Positions 44,441 through 53,132 of a stretch of 64,000 nucleotides of DNA are shown here, piece after piece. The position numbers were made by a program, and so were the translations under genes. Each line of letters starts with the position of its first letter. Positions within the stretch are counted from its first letter, which is position 1. The stretch is taken from the NCBI GenBank assembly GCA_023411215.1, contig JAEYOY010000018.1, positions 1 to 64,000 of the forward strand, given 5' to 3'. Source of the stretch: Bacillota bacterium (GTDB lineage: Bacteria > Bacillota > Clostridia > Lachnospirales > Lachnospiraceae). Below the pieces are notes generated by a model that searched no databases, was not told where the DNA came from, and saw only the letters and a list, made by a program, of their open reading frames with translations.

Positions 44441-46096
44441 ATGTCAACAAAAGCGTATTTTAAACACGACGAAATCGGCGCTAACAAACCCGGTTTTTCC
44501 AAAACACGTTCTATCATTGAAGTAGCATTCTATGGTAACAATGTTGTTAAGATTAACACTCTTAGAGAGGCTTATGAACTCGCTAAGAATTCACCCGGAA
44601 CAGTAGTAACTGATATGCCGGTTTATCGTGGCGAGGATTTCGGTCTTGAGAAAGATGCAAAGGTATTATTATTTAATGATGGATTTGTAACGGGCCGCGC
44701 TGCAGCTGCAAGAAAAATCACCGGTGAGCCCGGTGTAGACACCGAAAACCTGAACAGTAAGGTAATGGATGCCATCTATGATACCAGATATTCCACACTT
44801 TACCATGCTGAGGTATTTATCGGATTGGATCCTGAATTTATGGTTAAAGCTCATTTGCTGATTCCGGAAGGCGAAGAGAACATTCTTTACTCCTGGATGC
44901 TGAACTTCCAGTATATGTCTGATGAGTATGTAAGAATGTACAAGGCATCCAGACCGATCGGTGATGAATGCGATATCTATATCTTCTCCAATCCTCAGTG
45001 GAAACATCCTGAGCATCCCATGGGATTAACATATTTCAACACCACCACCAACTGTGCTGCTCTTCTTGGTATGAGATATTTCGGTGAGCATAAGAAGGGT
45101 ACTCTTACCATTGCATGGGCTATTGCTAACCGTAATGGTTATGCTTCCTGTCATGGCGGTCAGAAGAGATATAACCTTGGCGATGGCAAATCCTATGTAG
45201 CTTCCGTATTCGGTCTTTCCGGTTCTGGTAAGTCCACAATAACTCATGCTAAGCATGGTGGTAAGTATGATGTAACCGTTCTTCACGATGATGCTTTCAT
45301 TATCAATACAGAGACCGGTTCCTCCATCGCATTAGAGCCTACCTATTTCGATAAGACACAGGATTATCCTACCAATTGCGAGGATAATAAATTCCTATTA
45401 ACCGCTCAGAACTGTTCTGCAACCTTAGATGATGAAGGCAAGATCGTTCTTGTTACCGAAGATATCCGTAACGGTAATGGTCGTGCGATTAAGTCTAAGT
45501 TATGGTCTCCGAACCGCGTAGATAAGATCCCTGAAGCAGTAGACTCCATCTTCTGGATTATGAAGGATCCTACTCTACCTCCGATTATTAAGTTAAAAGG
45601 CGCATCCCTTGCTTCCGTTATGGGTGCTACTCTTGCAACTAAGAGAACTACAGCTGAGCGTCTTGCTCCCGGCGTAGACCCTAACGCATTGGTTGTAGAG
45701 CCTTATGCCAACCCGTTCCGTACCTATCCTTTAGTAAATGATTATGAGAAATTCAAGAAATTAGTTGGTGAGAAGAATGTAGATTGTTACGTAATCAACA
45801 CCGGTGATTTCATGGGTAAGAAGGTAAAACCGGCTGATACATTAGGAATAATTGAGGCAATTGTTGAAGGTAAGACTAACTTCAAGCAGTGGGGACCTTT
45901 CGAAGATATCGAAATCTTCGAGTGGGAAGGCTTTGTTCCTAATTTAGACGATGCAGAGTACAAGGCTCAGTTGAAGGCTAGAATGCTTGACAGAATTGAA
46001 TTCGTTCAGTCAAGAGAGACCGATAAGGGTGGCTTTGATAAACTTCCTGAAGATGCATTAGCAGCTCTAAAAAAGGTTGTTTCTGAATTAGCATAA
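44441..46096 (+). CDS. pckA: Phosphoenolpyruvate carboxykinase (ATP)
   Basis: The 551-residue product matches ATP-type PEP carboxykinase: P-loop GLSGSGKST (258-266), the metal/kinase-2 region VLHDDAFIINTETG, the DIRNGNGRAIKSKLWSPNR segment and KRTTAERLAPGVDP. The enzyme interconverts oxaloacetate + ATP and PEP + CO2 + ADP. In anaerobic fermenters it often runs in the carboxylating direction, forming oxaloacetate toward succinate or amino acids; the direction here is not decided by sequence. The gene has its own promoter and a strong terminator. TAGGAGG precedes the ATG. Codon choice looks highly biased, in keeping with strong expression. Confidence 0.95.
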   Translation: MSTKAYFKHDEIGANKPGFSKTRSIIEVAFYGNNVVKINTLREAYELAKNSPGTVVTDMPVYRGEDFGLEKDAKVLLFNDGFVTGRAAAARKITGEPGVDTENLNSKVMDAIYDTRYSTLYHAEVFIGLDPEFMVKAHLLIPEGEENILYSWMLNFQYMSDEYVRMYKASRPIGDECDIYIFSNPQWKHPEHPMGLTYFNTTTNCAALLGMRYFGEHKKGTLTIAWAIANRNGYASCHGGQKRYNLGDGKSYVASVFGLSGSGKSTITHAKHGGKYDVTVLHDDAFIINTETGSSIALEPTYFDKTQDYPTNCEDNKFLLTAQNCSATLDDEGKIVLVTEDIRNGNGRAIKSKLWSPNRVDKIPEAVDSIFWIMKDPTLPPIIKLKGASLASVMGATLATKRTTAERLAPGVDPNALVVEPYANPFRTYPLVNDYEKFKKLVGEKNVDCYVINTGDFMGKKVKPADTLGIIEAIVEGKTNFKQWGPFEDIEIFEWEGFVPNLDDAEYKAQLKARMLDRIEFVQSRETDKGGFDKLPEDALAALKKVVSELA

Positions 46097-46116
46097 TTTG
46101 ACTTAATATAGTGCCC

Positions 46117-46169
46117 AAAAAGAGCTACAAGCAGATATGGATTAACCATAGACTGCTTGTAGCTCTTTT
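46117..46169 (+). terminator. Terminator of pckA
   Basis: AAAAGAGCTACAAGCAG (46117-46133) pairs perfectly over 17 bp with CTGCTTGTAGCTCTTTT (46153-46169). The T run ends the 3' arm. Confidence 0.92.
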
Positions 46170-46170
46170 A

Positions 46171-46212
46171 TTCATGACAATAGAAAGTACACGAAGCGTA
46201 CCTTCTTTCATT
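46171..46212 (-). repeat. Dispersed hairpin repeat, family B, copy 3 (inverted)
   Basis: Read on the minus strand it contains GTACGCTTCGTGTACTTTCT then ATTGTCATGAA, matching the CGCTTCACGGACTTTCTATT then GTCATGAATGA of the 3901 element. It begins one base after the pckA terminator. Confidence 0.65.
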
Positions 46213-46268
46213 AAAAGCCGGATAGCAAACCCGATCGCTCTTCCTTCGTCAGATCCGGTCATCGTAAT

Positions 46269-46534
46269 TAGAGCAGTCGTAAACTAAAACACGGCAGTTT
46301 TCATTAATACAAAAAGAAGTAATAATATGTAGAGGATGATCTGCAGTGTATTCCGTCAGAACGGACTGCGGATTAATATGTTAGGAGCAGGCTGACATAC
46401 GCTTTATCATGTCAGGCCTGATACTAACATATAATCCAAAGTCCGGGCGTCGGAATACATGTAGACATCCTCTATATATTATTACTTCAGCTTAACATAG
46501 AAAACTGCCGTGATTCATTTAGCAACAGTCTAAG
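46269..46534. repeat. 265-bp imperfect foldback (palindromic) element
   Basis: The whole stretch folds on itself. Arms from outside in: CACGGCAGTTTTC / GAAAACTGCCGTG (46290-46302 and 46500-46512), AAGTAATAATATGTAGAGGATG-type arm against CATCCTCTATATATTATTAC, TGTATTCCG / CGGAATACA, CGGACT / AGTCCG, AACATAT-type arms, and GGCTGACAT / ATGTCAGGCC at the centre. A weaker outer extension reaches TTAGA / TCTAA. It has no coding capacity. It resembles a MITE or a large structured RNA, and lies between the pckA terminator and metG. Confidence 0.85.
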
Positions 46535-46540
46535 GTTAGA

Positions 46541-48523
46541 TTACTGAATTTCCGCTCCTGAGGGCATCGGTTTCTCCGGAATCATCAGAGCCAGATTACC
46601 CTCTGCATCCTCCGCACAGAGTAACATTCCTTCGGATAACATTCCAGCTAAGGTTGCAGGCTTTAAATTAACCACTACCATAACCTTCTTGCCAACCATC
46701 TCCTCTGGCGTATAATGTGCTTTGATGCCGGATACGATCTGCTTTACCTGAGAACCGATCTTCACCTGAGAGCATAACAGCTTCTTGGATTTCTTAACCT
46801 CTTCACAAGCAATGATCTCACCGATCTGGAATTGCAGCTTTGCAAAATCATCATAGGTGATCTCTGCTTTTGCTTCAATATCTATTACATCAGCAGCGTT
46901 CTCTGCTACTACTTCAGCCGCTACCTCTGTATTAACCTCTTTTACTTCTTTCATCTCTTCCGCCTTAATAAGAACCTCCTTTAAATCAAGTCTCGCAAAC
47001 AATATTTCCGGTGTCTCGGTTACCTTCGTTCCCGATACATATAGGCCATATTTCTCGTACTCTTCGATCGTACGGCTCTTTGTATTCAACTGAGCCATAA
47101 TCTTAGCTGCTGTCTCCGGCATAAAGGACTCTAATAAGCTGGTACCAATACAGATACTCTCTACCAGGTTATAAAGCACGGTCTCTAATCGGGCTTTCTT
47201 ACCTTCATCCTTCGCCAGTGCCCAAGGTAGAGTCTCATCAATATATTTATTACAACGCTTGAATAGAGTAAATATCTCGCTGATGGCATCGGCTACACGA
47301 AGATTCTCCATCTTAGCAAGTACCTTCTTCGGTGTCTCAAGAGCAAGTGCAATCAGCTCCTCATCCACAGGCTCTTTTTCATTGCCGTTGTTAACAATAC
47401 CGCCAAAGTATTTGTTGGACATGGATATGGTACGATTCACCAGATTTCCCAAGGTATTAGCCAGATCGGAATTAATTCTTTCTACAAGAAGCTCCCAGGA
47501 AATGATACCATCATTATCAAAGGGCATCTCATGAAGAACGAAATATCTTACTGCATCTACTCCGAATACTTTAACCAAATCATCTGCATAGAGCACATTT
47601 CCCTTGGATTTACTCATCTTATCTGCTGCACTTCCTTGCATCAGCCAGGGATGACCGAATACCTGCTTCGGCAGCTCAACCTCTAACGCCATCAGAATAA
47701 TCGGCCAGTAGATGGTATGGAAACGGATGATATCCTTTCCTATTAGATGAAGGTCTGCCGGCCAGAATTTCTCAAACTGCTCTGTATGATTACCATCTGC
47801 ATCATAACCGATACCTGTGATGTAATTGCTAAGTGCATCCAGCCAAACATATACAACATGCCTATCATCAAAATCTACCGGAATACCCCATTTGAAAGAG
47901 GTACGGGATACACACAGATCCTGGAGTCCGGGTAGAAGGAAATTATTCATCATCTCATTCTTTCTGGATTCCGGTTGAATGAATTCCGGATGTGTATTAA
48001 TGTGTTCAATCAGACGATCTGCATATTTGCTTAGCTTTAAGAAATAGGCTTCCTCCTTTGCAGGCTGTACCTCTCTACCACAATCAGGACATTTGCCGTC
48101 CACTAACTGGGAGGATGTAAAGAAGGATTCACAAGGGGTACAATACATACCTTCATAATGACCCTTATAGATATCACCTTTATCATAGAGCTTACGGAAT
48201 ATCTTCTGGATCTGCTTCTCATGATCTGCATCCGTGGTTCGAATGAATTTATCATAGGAGCAATTCATCAGATCCCAGATGTCCTTAATCTGTCCTGCAA
48301 CACTGTCCACAAATTCCTTCGGTGTAATACCGGCATCTGCTGCCTTTAGCTCAATCTTCTGTCCATGCTCATCCGTTCCTGTCTGGAAGAATACATCATA
48401 GCCTTCCAATCTTTTAAAACGTGCAATACTATCTGCCAATACGATCTCATAGGTATTACCGATATGGGGCTTTCCTGAGGTATAGGCGATTGCAGTTGTA
48501 ATGTAATATGGTTTTTTACTCAT
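46541..48523 (-). CDS. metG: Methionyl-tRNA synthetase with C-terminal tRNA-binding domain
   Basis: The 660-residue product is a complete class I MetRS: the HIGH motif as PHIGN (19-23), zinc cysteines C128, C131, C145 and C148, KMSKS at 302-306, a helical anticodon domain, and a C-terminal EMAP/Arc1p-like tRNA-binding domain (FAKLQFQIGEIIACEEV onward) after an Ala/Glu-rich linker of about 45 residues. It charges tRNA-Met for initiation and elongation. Expression is under T-box control from the leader upstream. Confidence 0.97.
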   Translation of the reverse strand: MSKKPYYITTAIAYTSGKPHIGNTYEIVLADSIARFKRLEGYDVFFQTGTDEHGQKIELKAADAGITPKEFVDSVAGQIKDIWDLMNCSYDKFIRTTDADHEKQIQKIFRKLYDKGDIYKGHYEGMYCTPCESFFTSSQLVDGKCPDCGREVQPAKEEAYFLKLSKYADRLIEHINTHPEFIQPESRKNEMMNNFLLPGLQDLCVSRTSFKWGIPVDFDDRHVVYVWLDALSNYITGIGYDADGNHTEQFEKFWPADLHLIGKDIIRFHTIYWPIILMALEVELPKQVFGHPWLMQGSAADKMSKSKGNVLYADDLVKVFGVDAVRYFVLHEMPFDNDGIISWELLVERINSDLANTLGNLVNRTISMSNKYFGGIVNNGNEKEPVDEELIALALETPKKVLAKMENLRVADAISEIFTLFKRCNKYIDETLPWALAKDEGKKARLETVLYNLVESICIGTSLLESFMPETAAKIMAQLNTKSRTIEEYEKYGLYVSGTKVTETPEILFARLDLKEVLIKAEEMKEVKEVNTEVAAEVVAENAADVIDIEAKAEITYDDFAKLQFQIGEIIACEEVKKSKKLLCSQVKIGSQVKQIVSGIKAHYTPEEMVGKKVMVVVNLKPATLAGMLSEGMLLCAEDAEGNLALMIPEKPMPSGAEIQ

Positions 48524-48644
48524 GCTTACATCAATCCTTTCTATTTTTAATACTTGCTTTTAAATTTATTTCTTCTAACCTTGCTTTTGTTCCCATTCCT
48601 TATGTTCTCTAATCCGTTATGGTTGGTATAGTGGATTTTAACAT

Positions 48645-48942
48645 AAAAAAACCCCCATCTTTAATTGTTTAAAGACGAGAGGTGCTCCCGTGGTACCACT
48701 TTAATTTACCTTTATCTTAGAATAAAGGCCTCCTTCACTGCAAATGCTACAGTGCCGCAATATAACGGTTGCCTCCGTCGCAGCCTAAGATTACTCCTCG
48801 GTGCGCAGCTCCAAGACCATCTTCCACAACTTCCGCAAGGCAAACGATGTCTGCCGGCTTGATATCCCTCTCCCCTTCTCAGCTGTACGGGGTTCTCTGT
48901 TAAGTGCTCCGCTGTGTACTCTTCTTTTCATTGCCTTTACCA
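48645..48942 (-). promoter_or_regulatory. T-box leader (tRNA-Met) of metG with terminator
   Basis: The minus-strand leader contains the T-box core AAAGTGGTACCACGGGAGC (48682-48700 region). The terminator follows: CGTCTTTAA / TTAAAGATG with flanking G-U pairs, then TTTTTTT (48645-48682). The 5' part opens with AATGAAAAGAAGAGTAC (stem I, AGTA bulge) and a distal hairpin CCCCGTACAG ... AAGGGG. An AUG at 48818-48820 in GGAAGATGGTC is the likely methionine specifier, which suits metG. Uncharged tRNA-Met would promote read-through. Confidence 0.92.
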
Positions 48943-48956
48943 TGTATTTATGACAA

Positions 48957-48985
48957 AGTATACCATGGGATATAGGCTTTGTCAA
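48957..48985 (-). promoter_or_regulatory. Sigma-A promoter of the T-box/metG transcript
   Basis: Minus strand: TTGACA (48980-48985), 17-bp spacer, TATACT (48957-48962). It would start transcription just before the T-box stem I. Confidence 0.85.
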
Positions 48986-49099
48986 AGCATTTCCTTTTAT
49001 TCATGCCCTCAAAATTATTCCTTCATTGATCGGGATGGATTAATTTTTCACCTCATGCTATAATTGAAACATTCTAAATAGATTGGAGAAGTCATAATA

Positions 49100-51208
49100 A
49101 TGTTAAAACAATTCTTCAGACAATTCAGGATAATACAGAGTCTATTAATTATAACCAGTATATGCTTACTGCTAAACGGCTGCAATCGTAAGGAGCAAAA
49201 TCCTTCTACCGGACCAACCGGCGCAGCAAATCAGATTACAACTGAAGCTACCCCAACCGTCTTACCAAAGACCTCAGGCACCACTCCCACTCCAACCGCT
49301 CTTCCTGCTGTAGTGGAAGCTTTTTCTTTTATCAATGAAGATGGTATGAATCTGGAAAGTAGAATTAATCCGCCGGAGGGTTATTCCCGAGTCTCATCTT
49401 CCGAAGGCGAGCTGTCATATTTTATGCGTACCCTCCCTCTTAAAAGCAGCGAAAGTCAATTAATGCTGTATAATGGTCAGGCTAAATTCAATCAAAGTAA
49501 TCATGTGGCAATTTTTGATCTCAGTCTTGGAGATCGCGATTTACAGCAATGTGCAGACTCGCTTTTCAGAATTTATGCCGAATACTACTGGTCCTTACAG
49601 TCATATGACAAGATTGCCTTTCATCTGACCAATGGCTTCTACATGGAATACTCCAAGTGGCGGGAGGGCTACCGAATTAAGGTTGTGGGTAATGATGTCA
49701 GCTGGGTGAAATCAGCTTCCTATGATGATTCCTATGAAACGTTTCTTAAATATCTCGATATGGTCTTCGCATACGCAGGGACCTTATCACTTGCTTCAGA
49801 ATGCGAAAAGGTCTCGGTGGAGGAGCTGCTACCCGGTGATTTATTTCTGAAAGGCGGCTCACCGGGGCATTGTGTATTAATCGTTGATATGGCGGCAGAC
49901 GAGGAAGGAAATCGATCCTATCTTCTCGCTCAGGGATATATGCCGGCACAAGATTTTCATGTACTTAAGAATCCTCTCCATCCTGAGGATCCCTGGTACT
50001 ATGCGTCTGAGATAACCTTCCCGCTCCGTACCCCTGAGTGGCAGTTCGTCGAGGGTTCCGCCGCACGCTTTAGGGAATTTCCCCTGGAAGGAGCTATGGA
50101 GCTTACCACTTCCCATAACAATAACACAGAAAGTATCCCGGCTTGGTCTCCTACGCAAGGGGAGAATAAGAACCCTGCTTCCGAAGTCACCCTATTGGCT
50201 GTCGGTGATAACCTGATTCATATCGAGGTTGTGCAAAGTGGAAGACAAGAGGACGGTACTCTTAATTATGACCATCTCTACTCCAATCTAAAGGAGGAGA
50301 TTGCCGCGGCAGACATTGCTGTTGTGAATCAGGAAACCATCTTGGGCGGCGATGACTTTGCCTATTCCGGCTATCCGAACTTTAACTCTCCGACCGAAAT
50401 TGGTGATGCTCTGGTCAATGCGGGCTTTGATGTCGTGCTTCAAGCAACCAATCACACTATGGACATGGGGCTAAAGGGCATTGAGAATACCTTTACTTAT
50501 TGGAAGACCAATCCAGAGATTCATGTACTGGGCATCAATGAGACAGAGGAGGCCAGTGATAAAATAACCGTTATTGAGAAAAACGGAATTAAGCTTGCTA
50601 TGCTTAATTATACCTATAGCCTGAACGGCTATTCTCTTCCGAAGGATATGCCTTATCTTGTGAATCTGATAAGCAAAAAAAAGATGGCTAAGGATATCGC
50701 AAAGGCAGAAGAAATAGCGGATTTTACCATTGTGTTCCCTCATTGGGGATCTGAATATGTTTATAAGGCAACCCCAATGCAAAAGGATCTCACAGAGTTC
50801 TTCTATGAGCATGGTGTTGATCTGGTTATCGGAGCCCATCCCCATGTAATCGAGCCGGTGGAATGGATTGAAACTGATACGGATCATCGAATGCTGGTTT
50901 ACTATTCCTTAGGCAACTTCATATCATATCAAAAAGAAGCTCCCAGAATGCTTGGAGCGATGGCTAAGGTGACGATTAATAAGGATGAGAACGGTACCTA
51001 TATCAGTAATGCTGCTATTACACCAATCGTGACTCATTACGAGAATGGTCCCGCAGACTTTCATTACGGAATCTATAAGCTGGACGAATATACACCGGCT
51101 TTAGCTAAGGTGCATGGAGTATCCGATATCGCCAAGAATGGTGACATGGATTACCAAACTACCTACGATCTTGCTAAGAAGGTCCTAGGCTCCTGGTTTC
51201 CTTACTAG
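49100..51208 (+). CDS. DUF4846-CapA fusion lipoprotein
   Basis: The 702-residue product starts with a lipoprotein signal (lipobox LLNGC near residue 28) and a Thr/Pro-rich linker. Residues ~75-320 match DUF4846 (YFMRTLPLKSSESQL, FHLTNGFYMEYSKWREGYRI, DLFLKGGSPGHCVLIVDMA). Residues ~365-640 form a CapA/PgsA-type metallophosphatase fold: AVGDNLIH, VVNQETILGG, ATNHTMDMG, FPHWGSEY and IGAHPHVIEPVEW. CapA proteins act in poly-gamma-glutamate capsule formation or related wall steps. Both domains look complete. GGAGAAG precedes the ATG. No capB/C genes lie nearby, so a capsule role is not assured. Confidence 0.82.
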   Translation: MLKQFFRQFRIIQSLLIITSICLLLNGCNRKEQNPSTGPTGAANQITTEATPTVLPKTSGTTPTPTALPAVVEAFSFINEDGMNLESRINPPEGYSRVSSSEGELSYFMRTLPLKSSESQLMLYNGQAKFNQSNHVAIFDLSLGDRDLQQCADSLFRIYAEYYWSLQSYDKIAFHLTNGFYMEYSKWREGYRIKVVGNDVSWVKSASYDDSYETFLKYLDMVFAYAGTLSLASECEKVSVEELLPGDLFLKGGSPGHCVLIVDMAADEEGNRSYLLAQGYMPAQDFHVLKNPLHPEDPWYYASEITFPLRTPEWQFVEGSAARFREFPLEGAMELTTSHNNNTESIPAWSPTQGENKNPASEVTLLAVGDNLIHIEVVQSGRQEDGTLNYDHLYSNLKEEIAAADIAVVNQETILGGDDFAYSGYPNFNSPTEIGDALVNAGFDVVLQATNHTMDMGLKGIENTFTYWKTNPEIHVLGINETEEASDKITVIEKNGIKLAMLNYTYSLNGYSLPKDMPYLVNLISKKKMAKDIAKAEEIADFTIVFPHWGSEYVYKATPMQKDLTEFFYEHGVDLVIGAHPHVIEPVEWIETDTDHRMLVYYSLGNFISYQKEAPRMLGAMAKVTINKDENGTYISNAAITPIVTHYENGPADFHYGIYKLDEYTPALAKVHGVSDIAKNGDMDYQTTYDLAKKVLGSWFPY

Positions 51209-51276
51209 AATCAGATGAGCAACCGTATTACATATTGTTGCGTTGAATCAAAGCCAAATACCATGCATGAGAATCA

Positions 51277-51332
51277 AATAAGGTTGGCCAAAAAGGTATA
51301 CCATATTGATATACGTTTTAGCCAACCTTATT
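51277..51332. terminator. Bidirectional terminator between the CapA-type gene and galE
   Basis: AATAAGGTTGGC (51277-51288) pairs perfectly with GCCAACCTTATT (51321-51332). An inner GGTATA / TATAC pair lies within the loop. The rest of the 51209-51604 gap is AT-rich with nothing else recognised. Confidence 0.85.
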
Positions 51333-51604
51333 CTATAATCTTCTACCCTCTCGCTTCCCCAACTTCTTCCTCTGGGTAATACCTTCTCCAGTACTAACCT
51401 TTTCCAGATTATCAAATTTTATACATATTGTCAATGGTTTTATAATCTTTTCGCATATTTTCCGTAATAATGCACTAATCTAAGTAATGATTTCAATATA
51501 AAACACACATCTTTTAACGAATTTTAGACAAACCCTACCAGATATTGTGCCATATTTTTCACATCCACTAATAATAGAAATGAAAAGATTCTACAAGCGT
51601 TGAA

Positions 51605-52618
51605 TCATTTGCGGTATCCGGACGGATATTTACTCTGCCAGCAAAAGGAATCTTCGCACATCTTATCAATTCCCCTCTCTGCCTTCCAGCCAAGCTCACG
51701 GCATGCCTTGGAGGCATCCCCGTAAGATACTGCAATATCGCCTGGGCGTCTGGGCCCAATCACGTATGGTATTCTTTTGTTACAAGCTTTCTCGTAATTT
51801 TGAATAATATCAAGTACACTATAGCCGATGCCTGTTCCAAGATTATATACTACTAATCCGGGTTTCTCCTGAAGCTTCTCAATCGCCTTGATATGGCCTA
51901 GGGCTAAATCAACCACATGAATGTAATCTCTGATTCCTGTCCCATCCGGTGTGTCATAATCATTACCAAAGACGTTAACCTTCTCCAAGGCTCCAATTGC
52001 AACCTTTGCAACATATGGAACCAGATTATTTGGAATACCGTTAGGGTCTTCGCCGATCTCTCCGCTTTCATGAGCGCCAATGGGGTTAAAGTAGCGAAGT
52101 ATTGCAATATCCCAGGATGGATCTGATTTATAAAGATCCCGCAGCATTTCCTCAATCATCAGCTTCGTACGGCCATAGGGATTCGTAGCCGATATCGGCA
52201 TATCCTCTGTTACGGGAACCTTTTCCGGGTCACCGTATACCGTTGCGGAGGAAGAAAACACAAGGTTTTTTACGTTGAATTCCTGCATAACCTCTAGAAG
52301 TGTAATCGTTCCGCTCAGATTATTCCGGAAATAAGCCAGAGGTATCATACAAGACTCACCTACTGCCTTTAAGCCTGCAAAATGTATGACAGAATCTATT
52401 TGTTCCTCCTCAAATATCTGCCTTAGCTTCTCCTTATCCAGAATATCAGCCTCATAAAAGGATATCTTCTTACCGGTCAGCTTTTCCACTCTATGTATCG
52501 ATTCCAAAGAAGAATTGCAAAGATTATCCACTACTACTACGTCATATCCAGCATTTAATAATTCCAGATTGGTATGGCTGGCAATGTATCCGGCTCCGCC
52601 TGTTACTAATATCTTCAA
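51605..52618 (-). CDS. galE: UDP-glucose 4-epimerase
   Basis: The 337-residue product is an extended short-chain dehydrogenase: NAD-binding GGAGYIASH (7-15), SSSATVYGD (122-130), the catalytic Y148-x3-K152 (PYGRTK) and the GalE-typical ENP-like NPIGAHESGEIGEDP. It interconverts UDP-glucose and UDP-galactose (Leloir pathway, wall and exopolysaccharide precursors). AGGAGATG lies close before the ATG, and a promoter is seen 40-65 bp upstream. Confidence 0.95.
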   Translation of the reverse strand: MKILVTGGAGYIASHTNLELLNAGYDVVVVDNLCNSSLESIHRVEKLTGKKISFYEADILDKEKLRQIFEEEQIDSVIHFAGLKAVGESCMIPLAYFRNNLSGTITLLEVMQEFNVKNLVFSSSATVYGDPEKVPVTEDMPISATNPYGRTKLMIEEMLRDLYKSDPSWDIAILRYFNPIGAHESGEIGEDPNGIPNNLVPYVAKVAIGALEKVNVFGNDYDTPDGTGIRDYIHVVDLALGHIKAIEKLQEKPGLVVYNLGTGIGYSVLDIIQNYEKACNKRIPYVIGPRRPGDIAVSYGDASKACRELGWKAERGIDKMCEDSFCWQSKYPSGYRK

Positions 52619-52656
52619 CTTTCCACATCTCCTTTTTTTGTCTTCATAATATTTTT

Positions 52657-52684
52657 ATTGTATCTCATATCTTCTCTTTTGCAA
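52657..52684 (-). promoter_or_regulatory. Sigma-A promoter of galE
   Basis: Minus strand: TTGCAA (52679-52684), 16-bp spacer, TACAAT (52657-52662). It overlaps the first codons of the opposing truncated CAP frame, arguing that those codons are not translated. Confidence 0.7.
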
Positions 52685-53062
52685 ACCACTTTATACTTAA
52701 AATTACATTTTTTTCTAGCTTTACGAAATGGGTTGGAGCCCTTATCCTGGTCATCCTCTGCCGGTCAGGCAGCAAGAAAGCATATCATGTATATGGCCGA
52801 CGCGGATTTCTTCAGTCATATTGACCCGTCCTTTCGAGGTCCGGGAGACCGTCTGAATGCGGAGGATATATCTTATACAAAATGCGGTGAGAATATCATT
52901 GCGGGCTATGGCAGTGCTATATTATCCAGCCATGGCTGGTATGTTTCCGAAAGTCATCGTAAGAATCTATTAAATAAGAATTTTCGCTATCTGGGAGTCG
53001 GCTTTATCTATGATGAAGACAGCATCTATAAAACCTATATTACTCAGAATTTCTATCGATAA
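52658..53062 (+). pseudogene. Truncated CAP (SCP/PR-1-like) domain gene, C-terminal part only
   Basis: From about 52718 the frame encodes a CAP domain: RNGLEPLSWSSSAGQAARKH, then DADFFSHIDPS, GENIIAGYGSAILSSHGW, SESHRKNLL and YITQNFYR. Clostridial relatives carry a signal peptide and an N-terminal CAP-associated domain; both are absent. No ribosome site precedes the TTG at 52658, the first ~20 codons are not family-like, and the galE promoter overlaps them. This looks like the surviving 3' part of a secreted protein gene. Confidence 0.65.
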
Positions 53063-53132
53063 TAGCTTGCATTCACTTATAAAATCATATATCCTTACTT
53101 ATAGATATTGATAAACAAAGGTATGGTGATTG

